From the NCBI RefSeq assembly GCF_000208745.1, contig NC_030852.1:29285801-29349800 (forward strand): a DNA stretch of 64,000 nt, in the 5' to 3' direction. The stretch comes from Theobroma cacao. Taxonomy: Eukaryota; Streptophyta; Magnoliopsida; Malvales; Malvaceae. Below, piece after piece: positions 32,996 through 41,757 of this stretch. The notes beneath the pieces were generated by a model. That model saw only the letters and a program-made list of their open reading frames with translations. It did no database searches and was not told the origin of the DNA. Positions within the stretch are counted from its first letter, which is position 1. Every line of letters starts with the position of its first letter. The position numbers and the translations under genes were made by a program.

Positions 32996-33032
32996 GGGTA
33001 TATATATGTATGCAGTCAAGGGCTGACTTGAC
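32996..33032 (-). promoter_or_regulatory. Copy D promoter block: TATA box plus W-box core
   Basis: GGGTATATATATG (about 32996-33008), then GGGCTGACTTGACG with TTGAC at 33028-33032. Same order and spacing as in copies B and C. Confidence 0.55.
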
Positions 33033-33059
33033 GAAAGAAAGGTTTAGGGTTACTATTTT

Positions 33060-33753
33060 AGCTTGGACTACCTTTTTTTTTAAAAAAAAAAAAATCGATT
33101 TAAGCTTGCCCTTAAACCAGTATAGGCGCTGGTTATGGGCTCAAAAGCTGTTCAATTACTTACTTCCTATTCCACCTCTATAGGAGCTGTAGAAACATCT
33201 TTCACCCCCCTCTTACATTTCCACTGCACCCCATACATCAATTCGCTTTCAAAAGCGGATCACCAGAAACCAAAAAAAAACAGGGGAGCATATAAGCATT
33301 GACCACCCCCCCTCACAACCCCTGATCCGAAAACAATATCCTACAATGACATGTATGAGCACAGACTATAGACCAACTTACAACAAAAGAAACCAATAAC
33401 CATGCCACCATAGTAAGCCCGAAACAAGCAAAAAACAGAGAATTCTTCGCTACACGTTACATACAAAATCCACTGGGCAAGACCTATGCAATCAAGCTTC
33501 GAGTCGCCAGTACAGACCCGACCACGCACGGCCTCCTCATGAAGTCCCACTGTCCTTCCAAAACTCCTCTGCCATTTGCTCTTCCCATATTCACCACACC
33601 TCGGCCACCACTCCACACAGCCCCTCCGCTTTGCAGGGTACCCACATTGATCCCTAAAACCCACAACACAGCTCCAGCCTCGCTTCTCCCTTCCCACAGC
33701 CCCCAACGCAACCGTTCCCCTCACCCCTTTGATCCCTAAGCTTGGACTACCTT
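33060..33753 (-). mobile_element. Retroposon insertion with 15-bp target duplication
   Basis: The 15-bp direct repeat AGCTTGGACTACCTT flanks the segment exactly (33060-33074 and 33739-33753). At the left inner edge a T run (33075-33080) followed by A13 is, on the minus strand, an A tail after a T run, so the inserted copy reads on the minus strand. A poly(A) end plus a target duplication of this length is the mark of L1-type retrotransposition. The cargo (about 660 bp) has raised GC content and open stretches but no reverse-transcriptase motif that I recognise; it may be a 5'-truncated LINE or a retroposed transcript. It landed about 160 bp upstream of LEA_2 copy D. Confidence 0.75.
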
Positions 33754-34619
33754 GAGTTCAGATTATTAACTATTCCAGTAAATTGGGTAAGGTTTTAGAT
33801 AAATTATCTCAATTCATTTTGAGTTGAAGTCAACTATTTCGCCAACGTTGGTAGATTGGGTAGCTTAGGTTATATTAGATGCATTCGGGTCACTTGATAT
33901 TCAAGTTTTGGACCGCTCCTTTTTTAGGTTTTTGGATTTTAAATCATTGGGACATCCATTCAAATTGGGTTGGTTTACTTTTAAGTTTGAAATAGGTCAA
34001 GCCCAAGAATGATTGTTTGTCAATTTGACTTTAATTTTGATTGGTTGCATATTAAATTTATACGATCTTTTTTTTTTAATAAAAAAATTTCAAGTATACT
34101 TTTATTCCCTTATTATCTTCTTTTCAATGATTTAAAAAAGTAAGCAGTTTTTATTTTGTATGTGTAACTAATGAATTAAGTTTAACATCTTCTTAATTAA
34201 AAGAAATAATAAAAATATATAAATTTTATTTTTGAATTTGAAAAAGAAGATTCGAATCCTATTCTTTAAGTATGAGATTATACACTAATCAATGAGACAA
34301 ATGTTCACGTGCATATACAAAAATTTTTTTTTTCATATGTTTTAGTCTTTTGGCAAATTTTGGTTGGCCACACAATTCATAAGTCTATATTATTCAAAAT
34401 ATTTGTTATGAATACCAAAGAAAAAAATATTTCCCATAATGCAAATATTCCAGTGCCAATAAGACAACGTTAAGTCAGTTTCTTGATATTCATTTACAAA
34501 TTGACTTACGTTTCAGCTCATAGGATTTAAACATTGTCTAAAATATATAAAACTAATGTAGTATAGTTTATATCATTAATTGTATCAATACATAATGTAG
34601 CATCAAGCCTAGCAAATTG
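33754..34619. other. Intergenic, AT-rich
   Basis: No gene recognised. Contains GGGT/GGTCAAGCCC-type words near 33780-34010 that recall degenerate non-autonomous transposons. Confidence 0.3.
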
Positions 34620-35126
34620 CGATTTATATCTGCACAATTTCTTCTACCAAATCAACTGTAATAGTGCAGTTCATCTCCACAGATTTTCTTCTTCTTGATC
34701 ATTTTGATCGGACGCACTTTACCATTCTATTTGGACTGGCTGCAGGTTGTGTGAACATTGCCCAAGTTTGAATCATTCACAACAGCACGTTCATCTTTTT
34801 TTTTTTTTTTTGTGGATCTTGCTCCTGCCCTTGCGAAAGTAACAGTTGCTATTTCAAATTTGTACCGATCAAAATTCTGTAAGTTCTTCTTATAGTCAAT
34901 CAGGCTATAATTTTCACGTTAAATGATGGGGTTGGAGGTCCTCAACCACAGCAGAGCCAACCCAGAATTTTGGATTTTTGATACGCATCACTGTAACTGC
35001 AAAGACTAGAATGATCACAGTCCGGACGACAACAAAAGCAGCTAACCAGAGCATTTCTTTTCGCTTGCGCTCTTAATTTAAAAATGCTCCAGGGCAGAGT
35101 GCAGACTCTACATTGCTTTTAGCCAT
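34620..35126 (-). pseudogene. LEA_2/NHL-type gene, copy E, heavily degraded
   Basis: On the minus strand from the ATG at 35124-35126: MAKSNVESALCPGAFLN then a stop, followed in frame by ERKRKEMLWLAAFVVVRTVI, ILVFAVTVMRIKNPKFWVGS and AVVEDLQP, which is the transmembrane and boundary region of copies A, F and G. After that, several stops and frame changes interrupt the LEA_2 domain, and a T-run lies near 34797-34811. A remnant of the C-terminal block (GAACTGCACTATTACAGTTG) is visible near 34655-34675. It is older than copies B and D. Confidence 0.8.
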
Positions 35127-36943
35127 GATGAGAACTTCTTTTAAATTTAAACCAAAGCAACCTGCTAATCTGAAACTTTTGAGGGATGCAAAGGATATGA
35201 TCATGGCGCAGAAGTGGGGCTCGTGCGTAAGCATACTTTGACACTTGACATTTCATGCAAACACCTTCCTTGAAAATGTCTCTCCATTAAGTGACGGCGT
35301 ACCAATGCCATAGCACATATCAGACGCTTTCAAACGCGTCGAGAGCTTTGAGATTTTGACTTTAGGCCTACTCAGATTTCAGCTTTCACAGATTCACAAT
35401 ATGAGATTGGAGTGCAGTAGCCGAAGCTTCTGTTGTATCGTGACAAGCAGAAGAGGGGAAACGCCATCATTTAGCGTACATGTTTCTCATACATCCGAAG
35501 CTTCTGTAAAGTGAAAAAAATTATGGTCAAGTTTCCTCAGGCGCGTTCGAGTGGCACAATCTGATCTGATTTTTTTTACTTTCCATTTTCCACACGGTCC
35601 TTGTATTTTGGGAAACCATTTACTTTTTCCCTTGTTTTAGTGAATCTTCCTGGAAGCTGCTACATGATTGTTGAGTAAGATGCGGGGTCTTCCAGCATCC
35701 AAGCGTTAAATTAAGATAGAAAGGTCTTCAAAAGAGTGCTTTAGTTCAGGGGAAATGCTGTTTGCACCTTAATTTTTCAACTAACCATTGACGGGTTAAG
35801 GTCCATAATTTCGGTCCTGCTTGTACCCTGGAAAATTCCTACTATTCTTCGAAGGTTGCAACTCTCCCATGCTTGTTAAACCAGAAAATACTTGTTATTG
35901 AAAAAAAGAAGAGAAGAAACTAGTGGAAGTCAAGATTCCTGAAATGGACACACTTTAATTTGGCCACAACAATTTTAATTCCTTCTTTGATGACAACATA
36001 ATGGGATGAGCTTTGCTTTCTATTATGAAGTCGAGAGAGAGACCAGGGAATAGAAGAAAATAAATTACTATCAATGCCCAAACATATAAATGCTAGATAA
36101 ACCTGAAACAATGGACCACCAAAATGCGTTGGAGCTGCACTCGAGCTCCAATTTCTCTTTCTTGGGGCATAAAGGATGACAGAGTATCACTGTCTCGGAT
36201 ACTTTATACTAGCTCAAGTAAAGGTAGAACTGGGAGTATACCATTGTCGACTTCAAAGTGGGTCAGGTACAAAAATATTATATGAAGAATATTTAGTAGT
36301 GAATAATGATAATAGTGCAAAAGCAGAATGCTAAGATACAGAAAATATTTTCTGTACTACTACAATATATTCATGATTTTTTCTGTTTGAACGTGATAGT
36401 CATGCTTATGCATAATCACCAGAATTTGTATTATTATAGTATTCAAAACCTACGCAATGAATCATGCCAGGAAGATAGTAGCAAGCATATTTTTGACCTT
36501 TATCACGTTTTAATTTGGGCGAGCCAGAACATAACACAGGATCCCTCGAGTTTTACTATGCTGATCTCACTGCATATCCCTGCGCAGGAACAACAATTTT
36601 TTTTTTTGAATTTTCATGAACAAATACAATATGGAATATTTTTGGTCTGATATTAAAATATAAGTATTTGCTAGTCGATCAAAGATAGTATTATAAACAC
36701 AGGAGGATTCGAACTGTTCTTTGCCAAAGTTTGATAGACGGTGTGATCAGTAGCCCTCCAGTCTAGTTAGGTGTGGATTCTGGTTTGTGACTTTTCCAAT
36801 TGTTTTAGAATATAATAACAACAGAACCTTCTACTTGAAATATCGCCCTTAGTCTGGACACGCTTGGGAACTTGGCTAATACATTTTCAAGCAAGGAATT
36901 TTTGTCCCATGAACTAGTCTTTGAATCTTATGTAAGCAACAAC
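35127..36943. other. Intergenic between LEA_2 copies E and F
   Basis: No supported gene; the open frames at 35920-36111 and 36306-36650 match no family I know and have poor codon character. Confidence 0.35.
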
Positions 36944-36952
36944 TATATATAC
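36944..36952 (+). promoter_or_regulatory. TATA box of LEA_2 copy F
   Basis: TATATATAC about 120 bp upstream of the ATG at 37069. Confidence 0.55.
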
Positions 36953-37068
36953 GGTTCATACCAAGACCTCAATCCTCACCAAACCCTCTTTCACATCCAC
37001 TGAAGCACTCAAAAGACCCAATTGGACGAGAAAAAGAGTCCCTTCTGACAACAATTGAGAATATAGCA

Positions 37069-37674
37069 ATGGCGGAGCAGAATTACCAACAGAAAAATAT
37101 AGACATGGAGTCCGCTGCAGAGCTCAAGCGAAAGAAACGCATGAAATTGTTTGCCTATGCCGCTGCTTTCGTCGTCTTCCAGACTATAGTCATATTGGTC
37201 TTTTCACTTACGGTGATGCGCATCAAAAATCCCAAGTTCAGGGTGCGCTCTATCACAGTTGAGGATATTGCCTACACCTCAACCCCAAACCCTCCTTCTT
37301 TCAACATGAAATTCAATGCTGAAGTCGCTGTCAAGAACACAAATTTTGGTCACTTCAAATTTGATAACACCACCATTTCTTTTGATTATGGGGGTGTTCA
37401 AGTTGGGGAGGCATTCGTTGCCAAGGGAAGAGCCAAGGCTAGATCCACAAAAAAGATGAATGTAACCGTGGACTTGAATTCAAACAACATACCGGCTAAT
37501 TCAAACTTGGCAAGTGACATTAGCTCTGGGTTTTTGACCCTGACCACCCACACCAAGTTGAGCGGGAAAGTGCATTTGATGAAACTGATCAAGAAGAAAA
37601 AGTCTGCACAAATGAACTGCACCATGACAGTTAATTTGGCGAGCAGAGCTATCCAAGATATTAAGTGCCAATAA
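37069..37674 (+). CDS. LEA_2/NHL-type membrane-anchored protein, copy F (intact)
   Basis: Single exon, 201 aa, starting MAEQNYQQKN. A basic KRKKRMK stretch precedes the transmembrane helix (about residues 28-50, ending LTVMRIKNPKFRVRS). The LEA_2 domain has VEDIAYTS, VKNTNFGHFKFDNTTISFDY, GEAFVAKGRAKARSTKKMNV and DISSGFLTLTTHTKLSGKV, and ends KKKKSAQMNCTMTVNLASRA...KCQ. Together with copies A and G it forms the plus-strand NFGHFKF subclade. Same presumed topology: short cytosolic N-terminus, domain outside or facing the apoplast or ER lumen, by analogy with NHL proteins. Confidence 0.93.
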   Translation: MAEQNYQQKNIDMESAAELKRKKRMKLFAYAAAFVVFQTIVILVFSLTVMRIKNPKFRVRSITVEDIAYTSTPNPPSFNMKFNAEVAVKNTNFGHFKFDNTTISFDYGGVQVGEAFVAKGRAKARSTKKMNVTVDLNSNNIPANSNLASDISSGFLTLTTHTKLSGKVHLMKLIKKKKSAQMNCTMTVNLASRAIQDIKCQ

Positions 37675-38960
37675 AGTATGAAGCTGATCTATGCATGACT
37701 GCTTGATTATTGGAATATGGTTGTTATCTTTTACAGTATTTGTCAAGCTGATATGCATACAGCATTACAGCTTATATCATATGTATTTTTCTCCCTACTT
37801 GTATTCGTTTTATGTCTTTATTGATTTATATATGAGATTATTTATTTTACTAGAATTTGTGACTTGCTTATTATTTGTTTGTTTTTTGAGAGGCAGACTT
37901 ATTATTTGTTGACACTAAATAGTGATTGTTTGTAAAATAAGATAGCTTCCCTCCTCGATCCAGCAGTGCAATGGATAATCTAATCTCACATATTCATTGA
38001 AAAGTCTGGAAATGGGATTTCTGATAAAGCTTACAGTTCTAAGAGTCCGGCTTAGTAAACAAAGGTGGCGAGTCTCTTCATTTACCCAAAAACTTGTAAA
38101 CCATTCAATAATCATCAAAATTTTGTTCAGTGATAAAAGCAACTTAACAAGAATTTTGATTTCTCATTTCCAGACATAAAAAATTATAAACAAACAATGG
38201 AAAGGTGGTGCTTTAGGTAGAAAAGATGGTAATTTAATTCAGTGAAGTTTTATCTACAGCACTTCTTCGCTTCGATTAAAAAAAAAAAACCTCTAATTCT
38301 TGAATCTCCCCTGTTTTAGTCTGTTCATGGAACTCTTTTGCATGGTTAAATTGGAAGGAAAGATTTCAACTTAAAATTTTCCAAAGTATGACTGCTATTA
38401 TATTATTGTCTAATTAGTTTCTTTAAGGAAACAAAAGAAAGAAAATAATGCAAGAGTTAAAAGAGAATTGACCGAGCTAATTAAGGACAGAAAATAGAAT
38501 GAAGAGAGTGGGAAGAGTTCAAAGTAATACCTTATATATTAAACTAACGAATTAATCCAGAAAATTAACCTTAACGTACTGTACTATAGGGGTATAACAT
38601 ATGAATATGATAAAACATCTTTAAGAATCTCAACACATCAAATGTAAGAAGAGAAGGGTATCGCTGCCTCGTTCGTGGCATTTTCCTTTCTTGTTTGAAA
38701 CAACAAACACAGCAGTTTCCGGCTTCTAGATGAAGACGTCACTTTGGTAAAGCCGTTGGCTTTTCTTTGATGTGTTGAACCGTTGAGGGACCCTTTATTT
38801 TAAGTATCGTGGAATTATTGAATTCATGATTAGTTGGGTGTAAAGCATGGGCCCCCTTGTGGGTCCAAACAATCATCAAAACGTACAAATTGCTCCAAAA
38901 CCAATACCAGTGAGCGTGAAAAGTTGCATAATATTTTATAACGTTTAAGATTTTATACAA
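37675..38960. other. Intergenic, nothing recognised
   Basis: AT-rich; a poly(A)-like run at about 38278-38291. No supported frame. Confidence 0.35.
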
Positions 38961-39499
38961 GGACGATTTTTTTTCTATCTTTAAAGATAAATTGTCTTTG
39001 AAAATAATTTTTTTAATATTAATTGTTTTTAATCAAGAAAAACATTTTATAAATAAAATTATTTTTAATAAAATTTCCTCATATTTAAGTTTATGTGTTA
39101 CATATCATATTAAAAAAAAATTATTACACGTAATTTTTTTCTATGATTATAGAAAATGTAATAAATAATTTAAATTAAAAGATTTTAGATAATTTTTTTT
39201 TGTTCAAATTCATTTCATTTCATTTCAACAATAACTGGACGTTGAATAATTGTTTAATATATCTTCATTTTCATATCAATTTTTTTTTTAATTTAAATTT
39301 TATCTCTGTTATAAAAGTGTTTAACTCTGAGAGTTTATATTCTAATAAAATAAAAAATTAGAAAACAAGTTACATGCCATGTTTAAAAAATGTTATTAAT
39401 AAATGCCATGTTCAAAAAAATATTGTTACACGTTTTAATTCTAAAGTTTTATATTGTACTGAAATACAAAATAGTAAGTTACTTGCCATGTTTAATAAT

Positions 39500-40060
39500 A
39501 GAAAAGAAAAGCAAAATGACATGGTAAGCCTACGCAAATGTTACACACTTTAGCATAAGATGCTACATGCCAAAGTCAAAAGTTTAACATCAGATGTTAC
39601 AAGCCAAGATCAAAGTTTCAAGGCCAAAGCAGAATATGTTACACACTAATATTTTAGTAACAGATGTTACATGCCAAGGTTAAAGTTTCAGTATCAGATG
39701 TTACACGCTTTCAATATCAAATGTTACACACCAAGGCCAAAGCTTCAGTCAGAGGTGAAGAGAGGGAGGCTACTAGGGGCCCCCACCCCCTTAAAATTTT
39801 AAAATTTAATAATTGTTCTTTGTTTTTTTTTTTCAAATTTTATAGTTTTACTTCTTATTTTTTTAAAAAAAAATATAATTTCGCTCTTGCAAACATTGAA
39901 TTTCTTATTTTTACCCCTTCAAACATGAAAATCTGACTCCGTCACTAGTTTCAATACTAGATATTACACATCAAGATCAAAGCTTCAATACCAGATGTTA
40001 CACACCAAGGCATATTACACATCAAAACTTCCTTCTTTCTACTTATGTTACATGTCAAGA
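39500..40060 (+). repeat. Tandem array of CAGATGTTACATGCCAAGGT / TTCAGTATCAG units
   Basis: Repeated words (TGTTACACACTTTAGC, GATGTTACATGCCAAAGTC, GATGTTACACACCAAGGCC) at roughly 35-60 bp spacing, interrupted at 39735-39950 by another insertion and then resuming (CCAGATGTTACACACCAAGG). Confidence 0.65.
39735..39950. mobile_element. Nested hAT-type MITE-like insertion
   Basis: Left end near CAGTCAGAGGTGAAGAGAGG; the right end GACTCCGTCACTAG is, in reverse complement, CTAGTGACGGAGTC, a loose inverted match of the GGCGGAG-type ends common in plant hAT MITEs. It interrupts the tandem array, which continues on both sides. Exact ends and target duplication not resolved. Confidence 0.4.
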
Positions 40061-41009
40061 TATGTTCTACCAGACTTAAATCACTGAAAAACTTAACACC
40101 AATAAACTCAAGAACCTGTTGTTACTTACAATATCATACTTTTTGATTTACAGATCAACAATAAAGGGTTTCGTGAATGTAAATTAATAAATTCAAAAAT
40201 ATGTTATTACCTTTCAAATCATACTTTTTTGTCTGACGACAATATGGCAAGATGATAAGAGATAAACAGAAAGATGGTGATGATGGTAAAATTAGAAAAA
40301 GCTGGATGGCGAAAGAGAAAAATGGGAAGCACATCAAAATGGGGTGTACAGCAGATGAACGGTGAGAGAGAAAAATTGAGAGTATTTAATTTGTTTAAAA
40401 TGATTTTAAGGGTATTTTTATTATTTCACGACTAAAATTTAGTAAAAATAATTAATTTTATATTGAAAGATATTTTTGAAATAGATTTATGAGAATGATT
40501 ATTTTTCATAATTTTCTCTTTTATAATAATGTTTACTAGTTTTCTATAATCTAAAAATTGTAAAAAAATATAACATACGTGTTAATCGGAAATGAAAAAA
40601 AAAAGGTTAGTATGAAATGTCTCCTTTCGAAATGAAGAAATAATAAGAAATGGTGTCTACTATAGCACTTGCAAGATATATATATCCCCTTGGAATGGTG
40701 CAATGCGATTGGGCTGTTACTAGTACCCTTTAGATAGCCTGTCCATGAATCATGATTGCTCAGTAGAAGTTTCTACTGTTATTAAAAGCGAGGAAAATAA
40801 GAAAAAAATCAATCACTTTCTTGTGAGGTATTAATCCAATAGCGTCGTAAGCCAAAGAAGCAAGGTTTCAAGCCCGCCTACACACCTAACGCGTTTGTTT
40901 AATAGTACGAGAAGAGGTGTCCTTTTGCACCTTCTTTTCAACCCAAGTGTTTGCTAATTCCCTCTGCCAAACACTTCAAATCCATCTAGATGTACTATCA
41001 TTTATCTGG

Positions 41010-41019
41010 CTATAAATAC
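41010..41019 (+). promoter_or_regulatory. TATA box of LEA_2 copy G
   Basis: CTATAAATAC about 100 bp upstream of the ATG at 41113, the same element as in copy A. Confidence 0.6.
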
Positions 41020-41112
41020 TTCGCTACAAAGCCCACATTGGTCATCTCATTCTTATATCTGTTAAGCGCTTGGAAAATTTTTCTCAGCTTCTGAATTAGC
41101 ATACAAAAAAAC

Positions 41113-41757
41113 ATGGAGGCGAAGAGTCAATCCCCATATCCTTTGGTACCGGCTGCCAATGGCCATGAACGAAGTGACGAAGAGTCTGTCGCGGCTCACT
41201 CGAAAGAGCTAAAGAAAAAGAAGCGAATGAAGTGCCTGTTGTATATAGTATTATTTGCTGTGTTCCAAACCGGAATCATATTGCTTTTTGCCTTAACGGT
41301 TATGCGCATCAGAAACCCAAAGTTCCGGGTGCGGTCAGGTTCATTTACAACTTTCAACGTTGGAACCGAGGCTTCCCCTTCGTTTGATTTGCAAATGAAT
41401 ACTCAATTCACGGTAAAGAACACAAACTTTGGTCACTTTAAGTATGAAGGTGGTCTTGTCACGTTCGCGTACAGGGGCACACCGGTTGGCCGGGCCACTA
41501 TTCAGAAGGCTCGAGCCAGGGCTAGATCAACGAAAAAGGTTGATGTTGTGGTGGAGTTAAGCTCCAACGGTTTGCCAAATACTAATGAGTTGGGAAGAGA
41601 TATTAGCGCCGGGGTTCTAACCCTCACTAGCTCTTCAAAGTTGGATGGGAAGATTCATCTCATGAAGGTGATCAAGAAGAAGAAGTCTACCCAAATGAAT
41701 TGTACCATGGACGTTGCCATTGACACAAGAACAGTACGAAATATTATATGCAAATGA
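41113..41757 (+). CDS. LEA_2/NHL-type membrane-anchored protein, copy G (intact)
   Basis: Single exon, 214 aa, starting MEAKSQSPYPLVPAANGHER. The longer Pro/polar N-terminus, with YPLVPAANG, is typical of the Arabidopsis At3g54200-like members. A KKKKRMK stretch and transmembrane helix (about 38-60) lead to TVMRIRNPKFRVRSGSF. The LEA_2 domain includes VKNTNFGHFKYEGGLVTFAY, GRATIQKARARARSTKKVDV and SAGVLTLTSSSKLDGKIHLM, and ends KKKKSTQMNCTMDVAID...ICK. It appears to be the least derived member and closes the cluster on the right. Confidence 0.93.
   Translation: MEAKSQSPYPLVPAANGHERSDEESVAAHSKELKKKKRMKCLLYIVLFAVFQTGIILLFALTVMRIRNPKFRVRSGSFTTFNVGTEASPSFDLQMNTQFTVKNTNFGHFKYEGGLVTFAYRGTPVGRATIQKARARARSTKKVDVVVELSSNGLPNTNELGRDISAGVLTLTSSSKLDGKIHLMKVIKKKKSTQMNCTMDVAIDTRTVRNIICK

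Larger units (their letters stand above)
30072..33035. repeat. Tandem segmental duplication carrying LEA_2 copies C and D (unit about 1.6 kb)
   Basis: Unit 1 starts near 30072 and unit 2 near 31632, both with ATTCTAGTGCAAATAAGCTC. Each then contains a matching 3' flank, the gene and the TATA/W-box block. The ATGs are 1,632 bp apart. A third, more diverged unit contains copy B (its 3' flank near 27750 matches 31985). Non-coding similarity across the whole unit shows that DNA-level tandem duplication, not retroposition, made the copies. Confidence 0.85.
38965..40525. mobile_element. Third element with inverted ends and an internal array, carrying a nested insertion
   Basis: The left arm (about 38980-39060: TTGTCTTTGAAAATAATTTT, TTAATTGTTTTTAATCAAG) resembles the reverse complement of the right arm (about 40425-40520: ATAATTAATTTTATATTG, AGATATTTTTGAAATAGATT). 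GGTGAGAGAGAAAAATTGAG near 40360 corresponds, inverted, to the CT-rich block of the 14.6-kb element. The interior is an array of TGTTACACGCC/CAGATGTTACATGCCAA units. No transposase. Boundaries approximate. Confidence 0.5.

Noticed and set aside
33341..33739. Overlapping open frames of 66-127 codons on both strands
   Set aside because: They lie inside the retroposon insertion defined by the 15-bp target duplication; no reverse-transcriptase or host-gene motif.
34245..34260. GATTCGAATCC, resembling the B-box/T-loop of a tRNA or SINE
   Set aside because: No A-box at the right distance and no cloverleaf partner sequences.
36690..36775. GGATTCGAACT followed by sequence that could suggest an inverted tRNA
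   Set aside because: Anticodon and acceptor stems do not pair; likely chance or an old SINE trace.
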